A stretch of DNA of 17,449 nt from Pseudomonadota bacterium (lineage in GTDB: Bacteria > Pseudomonadota > Alphaproteobacteria > Reyranellales > Reyranellaceae), in NCBI GenBank assembly GCA_023436825.1, contig JAEZHS010000716.1, positions 1 to 17,449 on the forward strand, read 5' to 3'. The notes under the pieces were generated by a model. It was not told the DNA's origin, did not search any database, and worked only from the letters and a program-made list of their open reading frames with translations. Shown piece by piece: positions 6,343 to 12,966 of this stretch. Each line of letters starts with the position of its first letter. The first letter of the stretch is position 1. A program made the position numbers and the translations under genes.

Positions 6343-7941
6343 TCACGACTTCCGGATGGTGCGGTAGAAAATCAGGTCCTCGGTGATGCCGGGATTGAAC
6401 CCGGTCGCGGTCGCGCGCCGCGCCACCTGGTTGTTGTTCTGGAACATGAAGATGAACGGCCCCTCGTCCGTCACCTTCTTCTGCAGCGCCGCGTATTGCT
6501 CGGCGCGTTTCTTGGTGTCGAGTTCCTTCGCTGCGGCCAGCATCTCCTTGGTGATGTCGGGGATGAACCACTTGTTGCGCCAGGCGACCGGCCTGCTCTT
6601 GGGCGTGTCGGAGTTGTCGTCGTTGTGCGCGAAGGTGTCGGCGTTGGTGTGCGGGTCGAAATAATCCGGCCCCCAGGAGAGCATGGCGATCTGGTGCGCT
6701 CGCCCGCGGTACTGGCTGATCACCGCCTTCAGCTCCATGGGCTCGATCGACACCTTGATGCCGGCCTGGCCCATGGTCTGTTGCACCGATTGCGAGATCT
6801 CGGTCCAGGGCGAGACGTTGGGCGCGGCCATCTTCACCGCGAACCCGTCCTTGTAGCCGGCTTCGGCCAGCAGCCCTTTGGCCTTCGCCACGTCCAGCTT
6901 GAAGGGAACGTATTCGATGGCGCCAAAGAATCCGAGCGGCAGGAAGCTCTGCTGAACGAAGAACCGGCCGGCCAGGAAGCTCTTCACCATGCCGTCGTAG
7001 TCCACCAGCATCTTCATCGCCTGGCGCACCTTCGGGTTGGCCAGCGGCTCGTAACCCAGGTTCAGGCCCATGTAGAAGGTATTGGCGGCCTTGAAGGACT
7101 CCACCTTGATGTCGGCGTTTCCGGCCAACGGCTTGATCTGGTCCGGCGTCAGGTCGCGGGCGTAGTCGGCGTCCGCCTTCTCCAGGAGCAGGCGCTGCGA
7201 GGCCGGTTCCGGCACATGGCGAACGACCACGCGCTTCAGCGGCGGGGCGCCCAGGTGGAAGCCGGGATAGGCTTCCAGGTTGACGCTTTCGTTGGCCTTC
7301 CACGCGAGCAGCTTGAACGCGCCGGAGGATGCCGAGTGGGTTTTCAACCAGCCATTGCCCATGTCGCCGTTCGTCTCGTTCGCCAACGCCACCTTCTTCT
7401 CGACCACCGAGGCGACGATGGAGGTCATCAGGTTCAGCACCAGGGAGGGCGCGAAATCCTCGGTGATCTTGAACGTCAGCGTATCGCCGCTACCCTTCAC
7501 CAGGTCCTTGACGGTGGCCTTCGACCAGCCGAGCTGGGTCAACAGAAAGGCCGACGTCTTGTCCATCAGCACGACACGCTGCAGGGAAAACTCCACGTCC
7601 TCCGCCGTCACCGGCGCGCCGGAGTGGAATTTGAGGTTCGGCCGGATCTTGAAGGTGAAGGTCTTGCCGTCCGGCGAGACAGTCCAGGACTCGGCGACTC
7701 CGCCGACCAGCTTGTTCAGGTCTTCCGCCTCGTAACGCAGCAGGCGATCGTAGATGTTCGTGCATATCTCGATGCCGGACAGCTCGTAGCACTCGCCCGG
7801 ATCGAGGGTGATGATGTCGTCGATCTGCTTGGCGAAAACGGCGGTGTCCTTCGGGGCAGCAGCGTCGGCGATGCGTACCCAGCCGGCGAATGGCACGGCA
7901 GCGGCTGTCGCCAGCAACAGGCGCCTGGTCATCTCGTTCAT
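6343..7941 (-). CDS. Periplasmic substrate-binding protein, family 5 (peptide/nickel-type ABC importer)
   Basis: A 532-residue binding protein. The start is ATG 7941, preceded by AAAGGGAG six bases away; the frame is open upstream, but there it encodes an Arg-rich non-family leader. The N-terminus MNEMTRRLLLATAAAVPFAG has a twin-arginine-like TRRLLL motif and a hydrophobic core, with cleavage near ADA27. SBP_bac_5 hallmarks follow: VAESWTVSPDGKTFTFKIRP, LKFHSGAPVTAEDVEFSLQR, then VRQAMKMLVDYDGMVKSF and LLAEAGYKD. The stretch SWGPDYFDPHTNADTFAHND forms part of the ligand region. It is the first gene of the importer operon and delivers ligand to the DppB/DppC-like pore. The family covers peptides, nickel, heme precursors and opines, so the ligand is not called. 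Confidence 0.92.
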   Translation of the reverse strand: MNEMTRRLLLATAAAVPFAGWVRIADAAAPKDTAVFAKQIDDIITLDPGECYELSGIEICTNIYDRLLRYEAEDLNKLVGGVAESWTVSPDGKTFTFKIRPNLKFHSGAPVTAEDVEFSLQRVVLMDKTSAFLLTQLGWSKATVKDLVKGSGDTLTFKITEDFAPSLVLNLMTSIVASVVEKKVALANETNGDMGNGWLKTHSASSGAFKLLAWKANESVNLEAYPGFHLGAPPLKRVVVRHVPEPASQRLLLEKADADYARDLTPDQIKPLAGNADIKVESFKAANTFYMGLNLGYEPLANPKVRQAMKMLVDYDGMVKSFLAGRFFVQQSFLPLGFFGAIEYVPFKLDVAKAKGLLAEAGYKDGFAVKMAAPNVSPWTEISQSVQQTMGQAGIKVSIEPMELKAVISQYRGRAHQIAMLSWGPDYFDPHTNADTFAHNDDNSDTPKSRPVAWRNKWFIPDITKEMLAAAKELDTKKRAEQYAALQKKVTDEGPFIFMFQNNNQVARRATATGFNPGITEDLIFYRTIRKS

Positions 7942-8174
7942 GGTCAGCTCCCTTTGGTTCACGGCCGGCTGCAGTATGCCGCATGCATGCCGTATGCCGC
8001 GAAAACGGCGCCGGCGTGCGAAAACGCGCCGTTGCCGATAATGCATCCGAGCATTGCCACCGTCCATCGTCACCGCGTGGCTCTCGGAGGGAGCGTGCTG
8101 TTGGCCGAGAAATGCAGGCCGAAGATCGATGCGAAAGGCGATCTCGCCGGATCCCGATTGCCGCCTGGCGTGGC
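7942..8174 (-). promoter_or_regulatory. Leader region of the peptide/nickel-type importer, with short direct repeats
   Basis: This is the 233-bp gap between the end of the upstream transporter operon (8175) and the binding-protein start (7941), both on the minus strand, and the likely promoter region of the downstream operon. On the plus strand GTATGCCGC occurs at 7974-7982 and 7992-8000, flanking the palindrome GCATGCATGC (7981-7990). GCGAAAACG occurs at 7999-8007 and 8018-8026. Two pairs of repeats about 18-19 bp apart could be operator half sites on one helix face. I find no convincing -35/-10 pair and no clear terminator for the upstream operon, so read-through is possible. Confidence 0.35.
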
Positions 8175-8966
8175 CTAACTGGAGCGTTTCTGCAGCAGCA
8201 TTGCCGGCACGACGATGAGGATGGATCCAACGACCACCACGGTGGAGATGGCGGGCAGCAACGGCGAAACCTCGAAGAGGATCGAGTCCCAGAGCTTGAC
8301 GGGCAGCGTCTTGGTACGCGCGCCGCTCAGGAAGAGCGACAGGACCACCTCATCGAACGAGACGTGAAACGCCAATACGCCGGACGTGACGAAGGCCAGC
8401 CTGAGTTGCGGCAGCGTGATCAGCCAGAACGTGCGGACCGGCGAGGCGCCCAGGCTCGCCGATGCCTGGGCCAGCGCCGGGTCGATCGACGCCAGCCTGG
8501 AGAGCAGGAGAATGACGACGAAGGGGAGCGCCAGCACGGCGTGCATGATGGCGATGCCGGCGATGGATCCGACCAGGCCGACCGCGGCGAACAGGTAGTA
8601 GGCCGACGCCGCCAGCACGATCGACGGCACGATCTGAGGGGAAATCAGCAACGCCTCGATGCCGGACCGCGCCTTCGGACCGAGCCGCACCGTCCCGAGC
8701 GCCGCCAGCGTGCCCATGACGGTCGCGATCACCATCGCGAACAGAGCGATCTGCACCGATCTCCAGAGGACGTCGAACCATTCGCTGCTGCCGAACAGCC
8801 TTTCATACTGCACCAGCGACGGTTGGGACGGAATGACCTCGAACACGGGCGCCGCATTGAACGACATTGGTATCACGATGATGACCGGCAGCAGCAGGAA
8901 GCCGATGACAAGGCAACCGATGAGCGCCAGGGCGAGATCGGCGGGCCGTTTGAGCAGGGCGCCCAT
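8175..8966 (-). CDS. ABC transporter permease, spermidine/putrescine type (PotC-like)
   Basis: A 263-residue inner-membrane permease with about six helices (first at 11-33). The BPD_transp_1 EAA loop is ASLGASPVRTFWLITLPQLR (170-189), followed by SFDEVVLSLFLSG (203-215), a strong PotC/YdcV-type signature. ATG 8966 overlaps the stop of the preceding permease by one base (TGATG), which fixes the start; the same frame stays open far upstream, but that part is an antisense-type reading of the other permease gene. This is the last gene of the operon. It should pair with the PotB-like subunit as the pore. The family carries polyamines, but also amino-acid derivatives, phosphonates and iron, so Pot-like describes family rather than substrate. 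Confidence 0.92.
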   Translation of the reverse strand: MGALLKRPADLALALIGCLVIGFLLLPVIIVIPMSFNAAPVFEVIPSQPSLVQYERLFGSSEWFDVLWRSVQIALFAMVIATVMGTLAALGTVRLGPKARSGIEALLISPQIVPSIVLAASAYYLFAAVGLVGSIAGIAIMHAVLALPFVVILLLSRLASIDPALAQASASLGASPVRTFWLITLPQLRLAFVTSGVLAFHVSFDEVVLSLFLSGARTKTLPVKLWDSILFEVSPLLPAISTVVVVGSILIVVPAMLLQKRSS

Positions 8967-9799
8967 CAGGCGGCCTTGAGCGCGACGCCGCGCGGCGCGA
9001 CGACACGATACGCGTAATAGAGCACGATGGTGGAAGCCAGCAGCGACGTCGCCAAGGCGAAGGCGAACGGCCAGTTGAGGACCTCCTTGACGTTGAAGGC
9101 GATGAGATTCGCCATCATCATCTGGCCGGAACCGCCCAACATCGCTGGCGTGATGTAGAAGCCGAGCGCGACGATGAAGGTGAGCAGGCACCCGGCTGCA
9201 ATACCGCTCGCCGTGAGCGGCAGCGTAACGCGAACGAAAGTCTCGAACCGGCCAGCCCCCAGGCTCGCCGACGCCGTGCGCAGGTCGGCGGGGATCGCCA
9301 GCAGCGAAGCGAGCACCGGGAAGATGACGTAGGGCACCAGCATATTGACCATGGCGATGATGACGCCCAGCTCGTTGTACATCAGCCTGATCGGGCGTTC
9401 GATGATGCCCAGGCCGCGGAGCCAGTTGTTGATGATTCCCGTGTCCTGCAGGAGCGCCATCCACACATAGTTGCGCACCAGCACGGACAGCATGAACGGC
9501 AGGGCGATGAGGCCGACGGCGAGCGCCCGGCGCTTCGGCGGCAGGCGCGCCACGAAGCATGCGGTGGGATAGCCGAGCAGCAGGCATACCAGTGTCGTCT
9601 CGAACGCCACCCGGATCGTCTTCATGAAGACGATCCGGTAGACCTCGACCTCGAACAGCCGCCGATAGCTGTCGGCCGAGAACCGCGGCAGGTCGAAACT
9701 CGTGCCGACCGCGCCCAGCAGGGGCAGAACGAAGAAGATTCCGACAAAGCCCAAGGGCAGGATGAGCAGCGTCGCCGTCAGAGCCGTCGAACGTGTCAT
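8966..9799 (-). CDS. ABC transporter permease, spermidine/putrescine type (PotB-like)
   Basis: A 277-residue permease. Helix one spans about 8-31, with FVLPLLGAVGTSF at its end as in PotB. A BPD_transp_1 core follows, with LPFMLSVLVRNYVWMALLQDTGIIN (a typical PotB loop), and the EAA loop is ASLGAGRFETFVRVTLPLTA (178-197). FIVALGFYITPAMLGG (208-223) is characteristic of this subunit. ATG 9799 has GAGGG six bases upstream and lies 25 nt after the binding-protein gene. It probably forms a heterodimer with the PotC-like permease, to which it is coupled by TGATG. Confidence 0.92.
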   Translation of the reverse strand: MTRSTALTATLLILPLGFVGIFFVLPLLGAVGTSFDLPRFSADSYRRLFEVEVYRIVFMKTIRVAFETTLVCLLLGYPTACFVARLPPKRRALAVGLIALPFMLSVLVRNYVWMALLQDTGIINNWLRGLGIIERPIRLMYNELGVIIAMVNMLVPYVIFPVLASLLAIPADLRTASASLGAGRFETFVRVTLPLTASGIAAGCLLTFIVALGFYITPAMLGGSGQMMMANLIAFNVKEVLNWPFAFALATSLLASTIVLYYAYRVVAPRGVALKAA

Positions 9800-9824
9800 G
9801 CCGTGCCCTCGGGTGCGCCCGCCC

Positions 9825-10859
9825 CTACTTCAGGCGCCACTCGTTGAACTGCTCGGTGACCTTGGTGAGGTTGGGCCCCCACCAGTCGCCGTTCACGAGG
9901 AAGCCCTGCTTGAAGTTCTCGGGAGCCGAGGGAAGCAGCGCCATGACCTTCGGATCGACCAGCGGGAAGGCCTTCTTGTTGGTCGGCCCGAAGACCACGT
10001 ACTTGGTGAGCTCCGCCTGGCGTTCCGGCTGCAGGGCGAAGGCGATGAACTTCATCGCGGCGTCGAACTTCTTCGAGCCCTTGGGGATCACCCAGCCCTC
10101 GTAGGAGATCGCCGCGCCGTCGAAGGAAACGCCGATCGGCCGACCTTCCAGGATCAGGCCGGGTCCGCGTGTCCACGGCGTCATGGCGATCTCCTTGGAC
10201 AGCAGCATCTGGCCGGCTTGCGGGAACTGGCTCCACCACACCGCATCGCGCTTCAGCTTGTCGAGAGACTTCAGGGCGCGCGCGACGTCGATCGGATAGA
10301 GCTTGTCCTTGGGAACGCCGTCGGCGAGGAGCGCGAATTCCAGGATGTTCACCGGGCCACTGAACAGGCCACGGCGGCCGGGAAACTTCGCGGCATCCCA
10401 GAAGCCCGGCCAATTGCCCGGCGCGCCGCCAGGGAGCGCCTCCTTGTTGTAGGTGAGCTGCGTCGCGAAGGTGATGCCGCCGACGCAGAACTCGGAGACC
10501 GTCTCCGACAGGAGATCCTTCGTGTCGAGACGGGCATAGTCCAGCTTCTCGAGAAGGCCGTCGTGCTGCGCCGTGTAGCGCAGACGATCGGGCAGGCTGA
10601 TGATGTCCCACTCGACGTTCTTCGACTGCACTTGGGCGCGCAGCTTGGCCAGTTCGACGCCGGTCGTCTGCACGATCTTGATGCCGGTCTCGCGCTCGAA
10701 CGGCTCGAAGAAGGCCTTGGTCTGCCCTTCCTGGTAGGCGCCGCCGAAGCCCACGAACACCAGTTCCTGGGCGGCGCGCGCCGAAGTCCCGACGACAGCC
10801 GGCGCCGCGATCGTCGCCGCCGCAGCTGACCGCACAAAAGCTCGACGTGTTGCCTTCAT
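9825..10859 (-). CDS. Periplasmic substrate-binding protein of spermidine/putrescine-type ABC importer (PotD-like)
   Basis: A 344-residue exported binding protein. The N-terminus MKATRRAFVRSAAAATIAAP carries a good twin-arginine motif (TRRAFVR), with cleavage near ARA29, suggesting Tat export of a folded protein. The mature part starts ELVFVGFGGAYQEGQTKAFFEPFERETGIKI, typical of SBP_bac_8/PotD-like proteins, and later has WDIISL, NWPGFWDAAKFPGRRGLF and AISYEGWVIPKGSKKFDAAMKFIAF, all usual for the family. The ribosome site AGGAGG (10871-10866) lies 6 nt upstream and overlaps the TAG stop of the ATPase gene, so the two genes are coupled. The acidic polyamine-binding residues of PotD cannot be assigned with confidence, so a non-polyamine ligand is possible. 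Confidence 0.92.
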   Translation of the reverse strand: MKATRRAFVRSAAAATIAAPAVVGTSARAAQELVFVGFGGAYQEGQTKAFFEPFERETGIKIVQTTGVELAKLRAQVQSKNVEWDIISLPDRLRYTAQHDGLLEKLDYARLDTKDLLSETVSEFCVGGITFATQLTYNKEALPGGAPGNWPGFWDAAKFPGRRGLFSGPVNILEFALLADGVPKDKLYPIDVARALKSLDKLKRDAVWWSQFPQAGQMLLSKEIAMTPWTRGPGLILEGRPIGVSFDGAAISYEGWVIPKGSKKFDAAMKFIAFALQPERQAELTKYVVFGPTNKKAFPLVDPKVMALLPSAPENFKQGFLVNGDWWGPNLTKVTEQFNEWRLK

Positions 10860-10869
10860 CTTCCCCCTC

Positions 10870-11976
10870 CTAGCTTGGAATTACCGACGCATCGCCCGGA
10901 TGCCATGTCACCCCGGCTCTCTCGCCGACCTGCGGCGTCCGCAGATCGACCCGATTGGGCACCTTCACGATCAGAGGCGCTCCCCAGCCCAGTCCTATCC
11001 TGAGGCGGCGCGACTCGCCGACGAACGACGTCTCGAGAACCTCGCCCTCGACGTTGACCGCGTCGGCGCCACCGTCACCGACGCTCACCGCTTCCGGGCG
11101 GAGAACGTACGCGACGGACCCGCCGGGGGCCCCGTGCGCCATGCCGGGAAGAGGCAGCCGAGGCTTGCCGTCCACTTCGAGCCAGAGGCCGCACTCGTGC
11201 GCGACCGCCTTTCCCCTGAGGATGTTCGACTCGCCCACGAATGTGGCGACGAACTCCGATTGCGGCTTGCGGTAGATCTCGGCGGGCGGGCCGATCTGCT
11301 CGATCGCACCGCGATTGAGGACGACCACGACGTCCGACATCACCAGCGCCTCGGTCTGATCGTGCGTCACGGCGATCGTCGTGATACCGAGCTTCCGCTG
11401 CAGGTCGCGAAGCTCGTACTGCATTTCATCGCGCAGGCGCTTGTCGAGCGCCGACATGGGCTCGTCCATCAGGAGCACGGGCGGTCGGAAGACGATCGCA
11501 CGCGCCAGCGCCACGCGCTGCTGCTGTCCGCCCGAAAGCTGGGCGGGAAAACGGTCGCCGAAACCGCTGAGCTGGACCAGTTGCAGGGCCTCGCCGACGC
11601 GAGCCTTCGTTTCCTGCGCCGGCAGGCGGCGGATGCGCAGCGGATAGGCGATGTTGTCGAAGACCGTCAGATGCGGGAAGAGCGCATATTGCTGGAAGAC
11701 GAATCCGATGTTGCGCTTGTGCGGCGGAACGCGCGTGACGTCGGCGCCCGCGACGATGACCCGGCCGCTCGTCGGCTCCTCGAAGCCTGCGATCATCTTG
11801 AGGATCGTGGTCTTGCCCGATCCGCTCGGGCCGACGAGTGTCGCGAACGTCCCCGCCGGAATGGAGAAGGACGTGGGCTGCACGGCTTGATGCCTGCCGA
11901 ATCTCTTGCCGATGCCATCGATCGTGACCGATGCCATCGGACTGCCGCCAGTCGGGAGATCGGCGGGCATGGACAT
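10870..11976 (-). CDS. ABC transporter ATP-binding protein, spermidine/putrescine type (PotA-like)
   Basis: A 368-residue ATPase, counted from ATG 11976. Motifs: Walker [10 protein letters not shown] (49-57), Q-loop Q96 in [14 protein letters not shown], signature LSGGQQQR (147-154), Walker B VLLMDE (167-172), D-loop SALD, and switch His205 in THD. The C-terminal part (about 255-365) matches a TOBE_2 regulatory domain ([22 protein letters not shown]). ATG 11976 overlaps the MaoC stop as TGATG; ATG 11970 is an alternative, since GAGG lies 8 nt from it, an ideal distance, against 2 nt for 11976. An ATG at 12015 lies inside the MaoC gene and looks unlikely. It energises the PotB/PotC-like pore. 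Placement directly behind two hydratase genes ties import to CoA-thioester metabolism. Confidence 0.92.
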   Translation of the reverse strand: MSMPADLPTGGSPMASVTIDGIGKRFGRHQAVQPTSFSIPAGTFATLVGPSGSGKTTILKMIAGFEEPTSGRVIVAGADVTRVPPHKRNIGFVFQQYALFPHLTVFDNIAYPLRIRRLPAQETKARVGEALQLVQLSGFGDRFPAQLSGGQQQRVALARAIVFRPPVLLMDEPMSALDKRLRDEMQYELRDLQRKLGITTIAVTHDQTEALVMSDVVVVLNRGAIEQIGPPAEIYRKPQSEFVATFVGESNILRGKAVAHECGLWLEVDGKPRLPLPGMAHGAPGGSVAYVLRPEAVSVGDGGADAVNVEGEVLETSFVGESRRLRIGLGWGAPLIVKVPNRVDLRTPQVGERAGVTWHPGDASVIPS

Positions 11977-12428
11977 CACCTCGGCGCGCTGCGCACGAAC
12001 TGCGTCCAGGCACATTCCATGATGCGCTCGCCGCGCTGGGTGAAGCCCTCGAGCAGATAGTCGACCGCGCCGTACCCGGCGATGCCGCTCTCCGCATTCT
12101 TGCCGACGATCGTCGTCCGCGCCCTGAGCGAATCGCCATGGAACACCGGGTTCGGGAACTTCACGTCCTTGATCCTGAGATCGCCCGAAGCCGTATCATG
12201 GGTAAGCTCGAGGTTGTGGATGCCCATGAGCACGCCGATCGTGACCATGCTGTCGACGAGGACCCGTCCCCAGCGGCTCTTGCCGGCGAAGTCCGCATCG
12301 ATGTGCAGCGGCTGGAGGTTCTGGGTCAGGCAGCTCAAGCCGACATTGTCGACCTCGGTGATGGTGCGGCGAAGCTCGTGGTCGTAAACGCGACCGACGT
12401 CCAGCTCTTCGAAGGTTAGGCTTTTCAT
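11976..12428 (-). CDS. MaoC-fold (hot-dog) dehydratase-like protein, copy 1
   Basis: A 150-residue single hot-dog domain of the MaoC/R-specific enoyl-CoA hydratase family. The N-terminal pattern FEELDVGRVYDHELRRTITEVDNV leads to LTQNLQPLHIDADFA, which aligns with the family active-site motif usually reading LTGDxNPLHxD. The catalytic His is present (H42), but the catalytic Asp position is Asn37, and the motif Gly and Asn are Gln36 and Gln39. The rest of the fold is intact (LRIKDVKFPNPVFHGDSLRARTTI). It starts 21 nt after copy 2 and is coupled to the PotA-like gene. Canonical members hydrate trans-2-enoyl-CoA to R-3-hydroxyacyl-CoA; with Asn for Asp, activity may differ or depend on pairing with copy 2. 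Related branches include mesaconyl- and itaconyl-CoA hydratases. Substrate not called. Confidence 0.88.
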   Translation of the reverse strand: MKSLTFEELDVGRVYDHELRRTITEVDNVGLSCLTQNLQPLHIDADFAGKSRWGRVLVDSMVTIGVLMGIHNLELTHDTASGDLRIKDVKFPNPVFHGDSLRARTTIVGKNAESGIAGYGAVDYLLEGFTQRGERIMECAWTQFVRSAPR

Positions 12429-12449
12429 GATGCTACAATCACTCTCCGG

Positions 12450-12911
12450 CTAGGCGGCCTGCGCGTCGCGCATGATCATCAATGCGGCTCGATCGCACCT
12501 CATGACGACGTCGCCCCGCTGGTTGACGCCCTCGTGCAGGAAAATCACGATCCCCGCGCCCGCCTGCGACTTGCTGGGCCGCTTGCTCTTGATCGTCGTG
12601 CGGGAGTGGATGGTGTCGCCCGGATGGACGGGCGTCGGAAACTCCAGATCGGTCATCCCGAGATTTCCGTGCGTCGTGCCGGCCGTCATCTCGATGACGT
12701 GCATGCCGATGACGTTCGACAGCACGAGGAACGGATTGACGAGCGGCTTCTTCCATTTCGAGCGCGCTGCGGCCTCGTGGTCGAGATAGAACGGCGAGAG
12801 GGACATCGTCAGGCCGCAATAGAGGACGTTGTCGAACTCGGTGATCGTCCGCCGCACCGAATGCTCGTAGGTCTTCCCGACTTCCAGCTCTTCGTAAAAC
12901 AGGCCTGCCAT
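12450..12911 (-). CDS. MaoC-fold (hot-dog) dehydratase-like protein, copy 2, lacking the catalytic Asp and His
   Basis: A 153-residue hot-dog protein clearly paralogous to the next gene: FYEELEVGKTYEHSVRRTITEFDNV matches its N-terminus position by position, without gaps. The active-site segment reads LTMSLSPFYLDHEAA, so the catalytic Asp is Ser37 and the catalytic His is Tyr42. The remaining MaoC core is kept (LGMTDLEFPTPVHPGDTIHSRTTI, GVNQRGDVVMRCDRAALM). An obvious model is a heteromer with copy 1, with copy 2 as a structural or substrate-binding half, as known for some hot-dog pairs in steroid and mycolic-acid metabolism. The start is ATG 12911 with a weak ribosome site. The regulatory block 12920-12948 ends 9 nt before it, so its mRNA leader is probably very short. 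Confidence 0.88.
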   Translation of the reverse strand: MAGLFYEELEVGKTYEHSVRRTITEFDNVLYCGLTMSLSPFYLDHEAAARSKWKKPLVNPFLVLSNVIGMHVIEMTAGTTHGNLGMTDLEFPTPVHPGDTIHSRTTIKSKRPSKSQAGAGIVIFLHEGVNQRGDVVMRCDRAALMIMRDAQAA

Positions 12912-12919
12912 ATCAAGGG

Positions 12920-12948
12920 TCCATTCTAGTATACAAGATGTACTTCAG
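12920..12948 (-). promoter_or_regulatory. Copy 1 of a 29-nt conserved operator/promoter block, upstream of the hydratase-transporter genes
   Basis: This block is 26/29 identical to 15163-15191, in the same orientation relative to its downstream gene. On the minus strand it reads CTGAA, a variable base, TACAT, a variable base, TTGTATAC, a variable base, AGAATGGA. It contains TTGTATACTA, one base from the perfect palindrome TTGTATACAA. It also holds TACA-N3-TGTA (12932-12942 on the plus strand). TATACT within it could be a -10 box, giving a leader of only about ten bases. Site and neighbourhood suggest binding by the GntR protein encoded at 15273; binding is inference. Confidence 0.65.
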
Positions 12949-12966
12949 TACGTTTCGAGCGAGATA

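Noticed and set aside
4914..6386. A 490-codon plus-strand open frame rich in Gln, His and Arg.
   Set aside because: It lies antisense to the DppB/DppC-like permeases. The composition is that of complemented membrane-protein codons.
6112..8178. A 688-codon open frame on the plus strand opposite the binding-protein and DppB-like genes.
   Set aside because: It is antisense to two genes with clear family motifs. Its translation is rich in Arg/His/Gly/Leu with no domain, as expected for a mirror frame in GC-rich DNA.
8966..9587. A 207-residue upstream extension of the PotC-like permease frame.
   Set aside because: The extension lies in the alternate frame of the PotB-like gene and has no permease features. 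ATG 8966 in TGATG coupling matches the family N-terminus.
8175..11976. Naming the importer as a polyamine transporter (potABCD).
   Set aside because: Only family membership is visible. The same family carries many other substrates, and the enzyme neighbours suggest a carboxylic acid, so no gene symbols are given.
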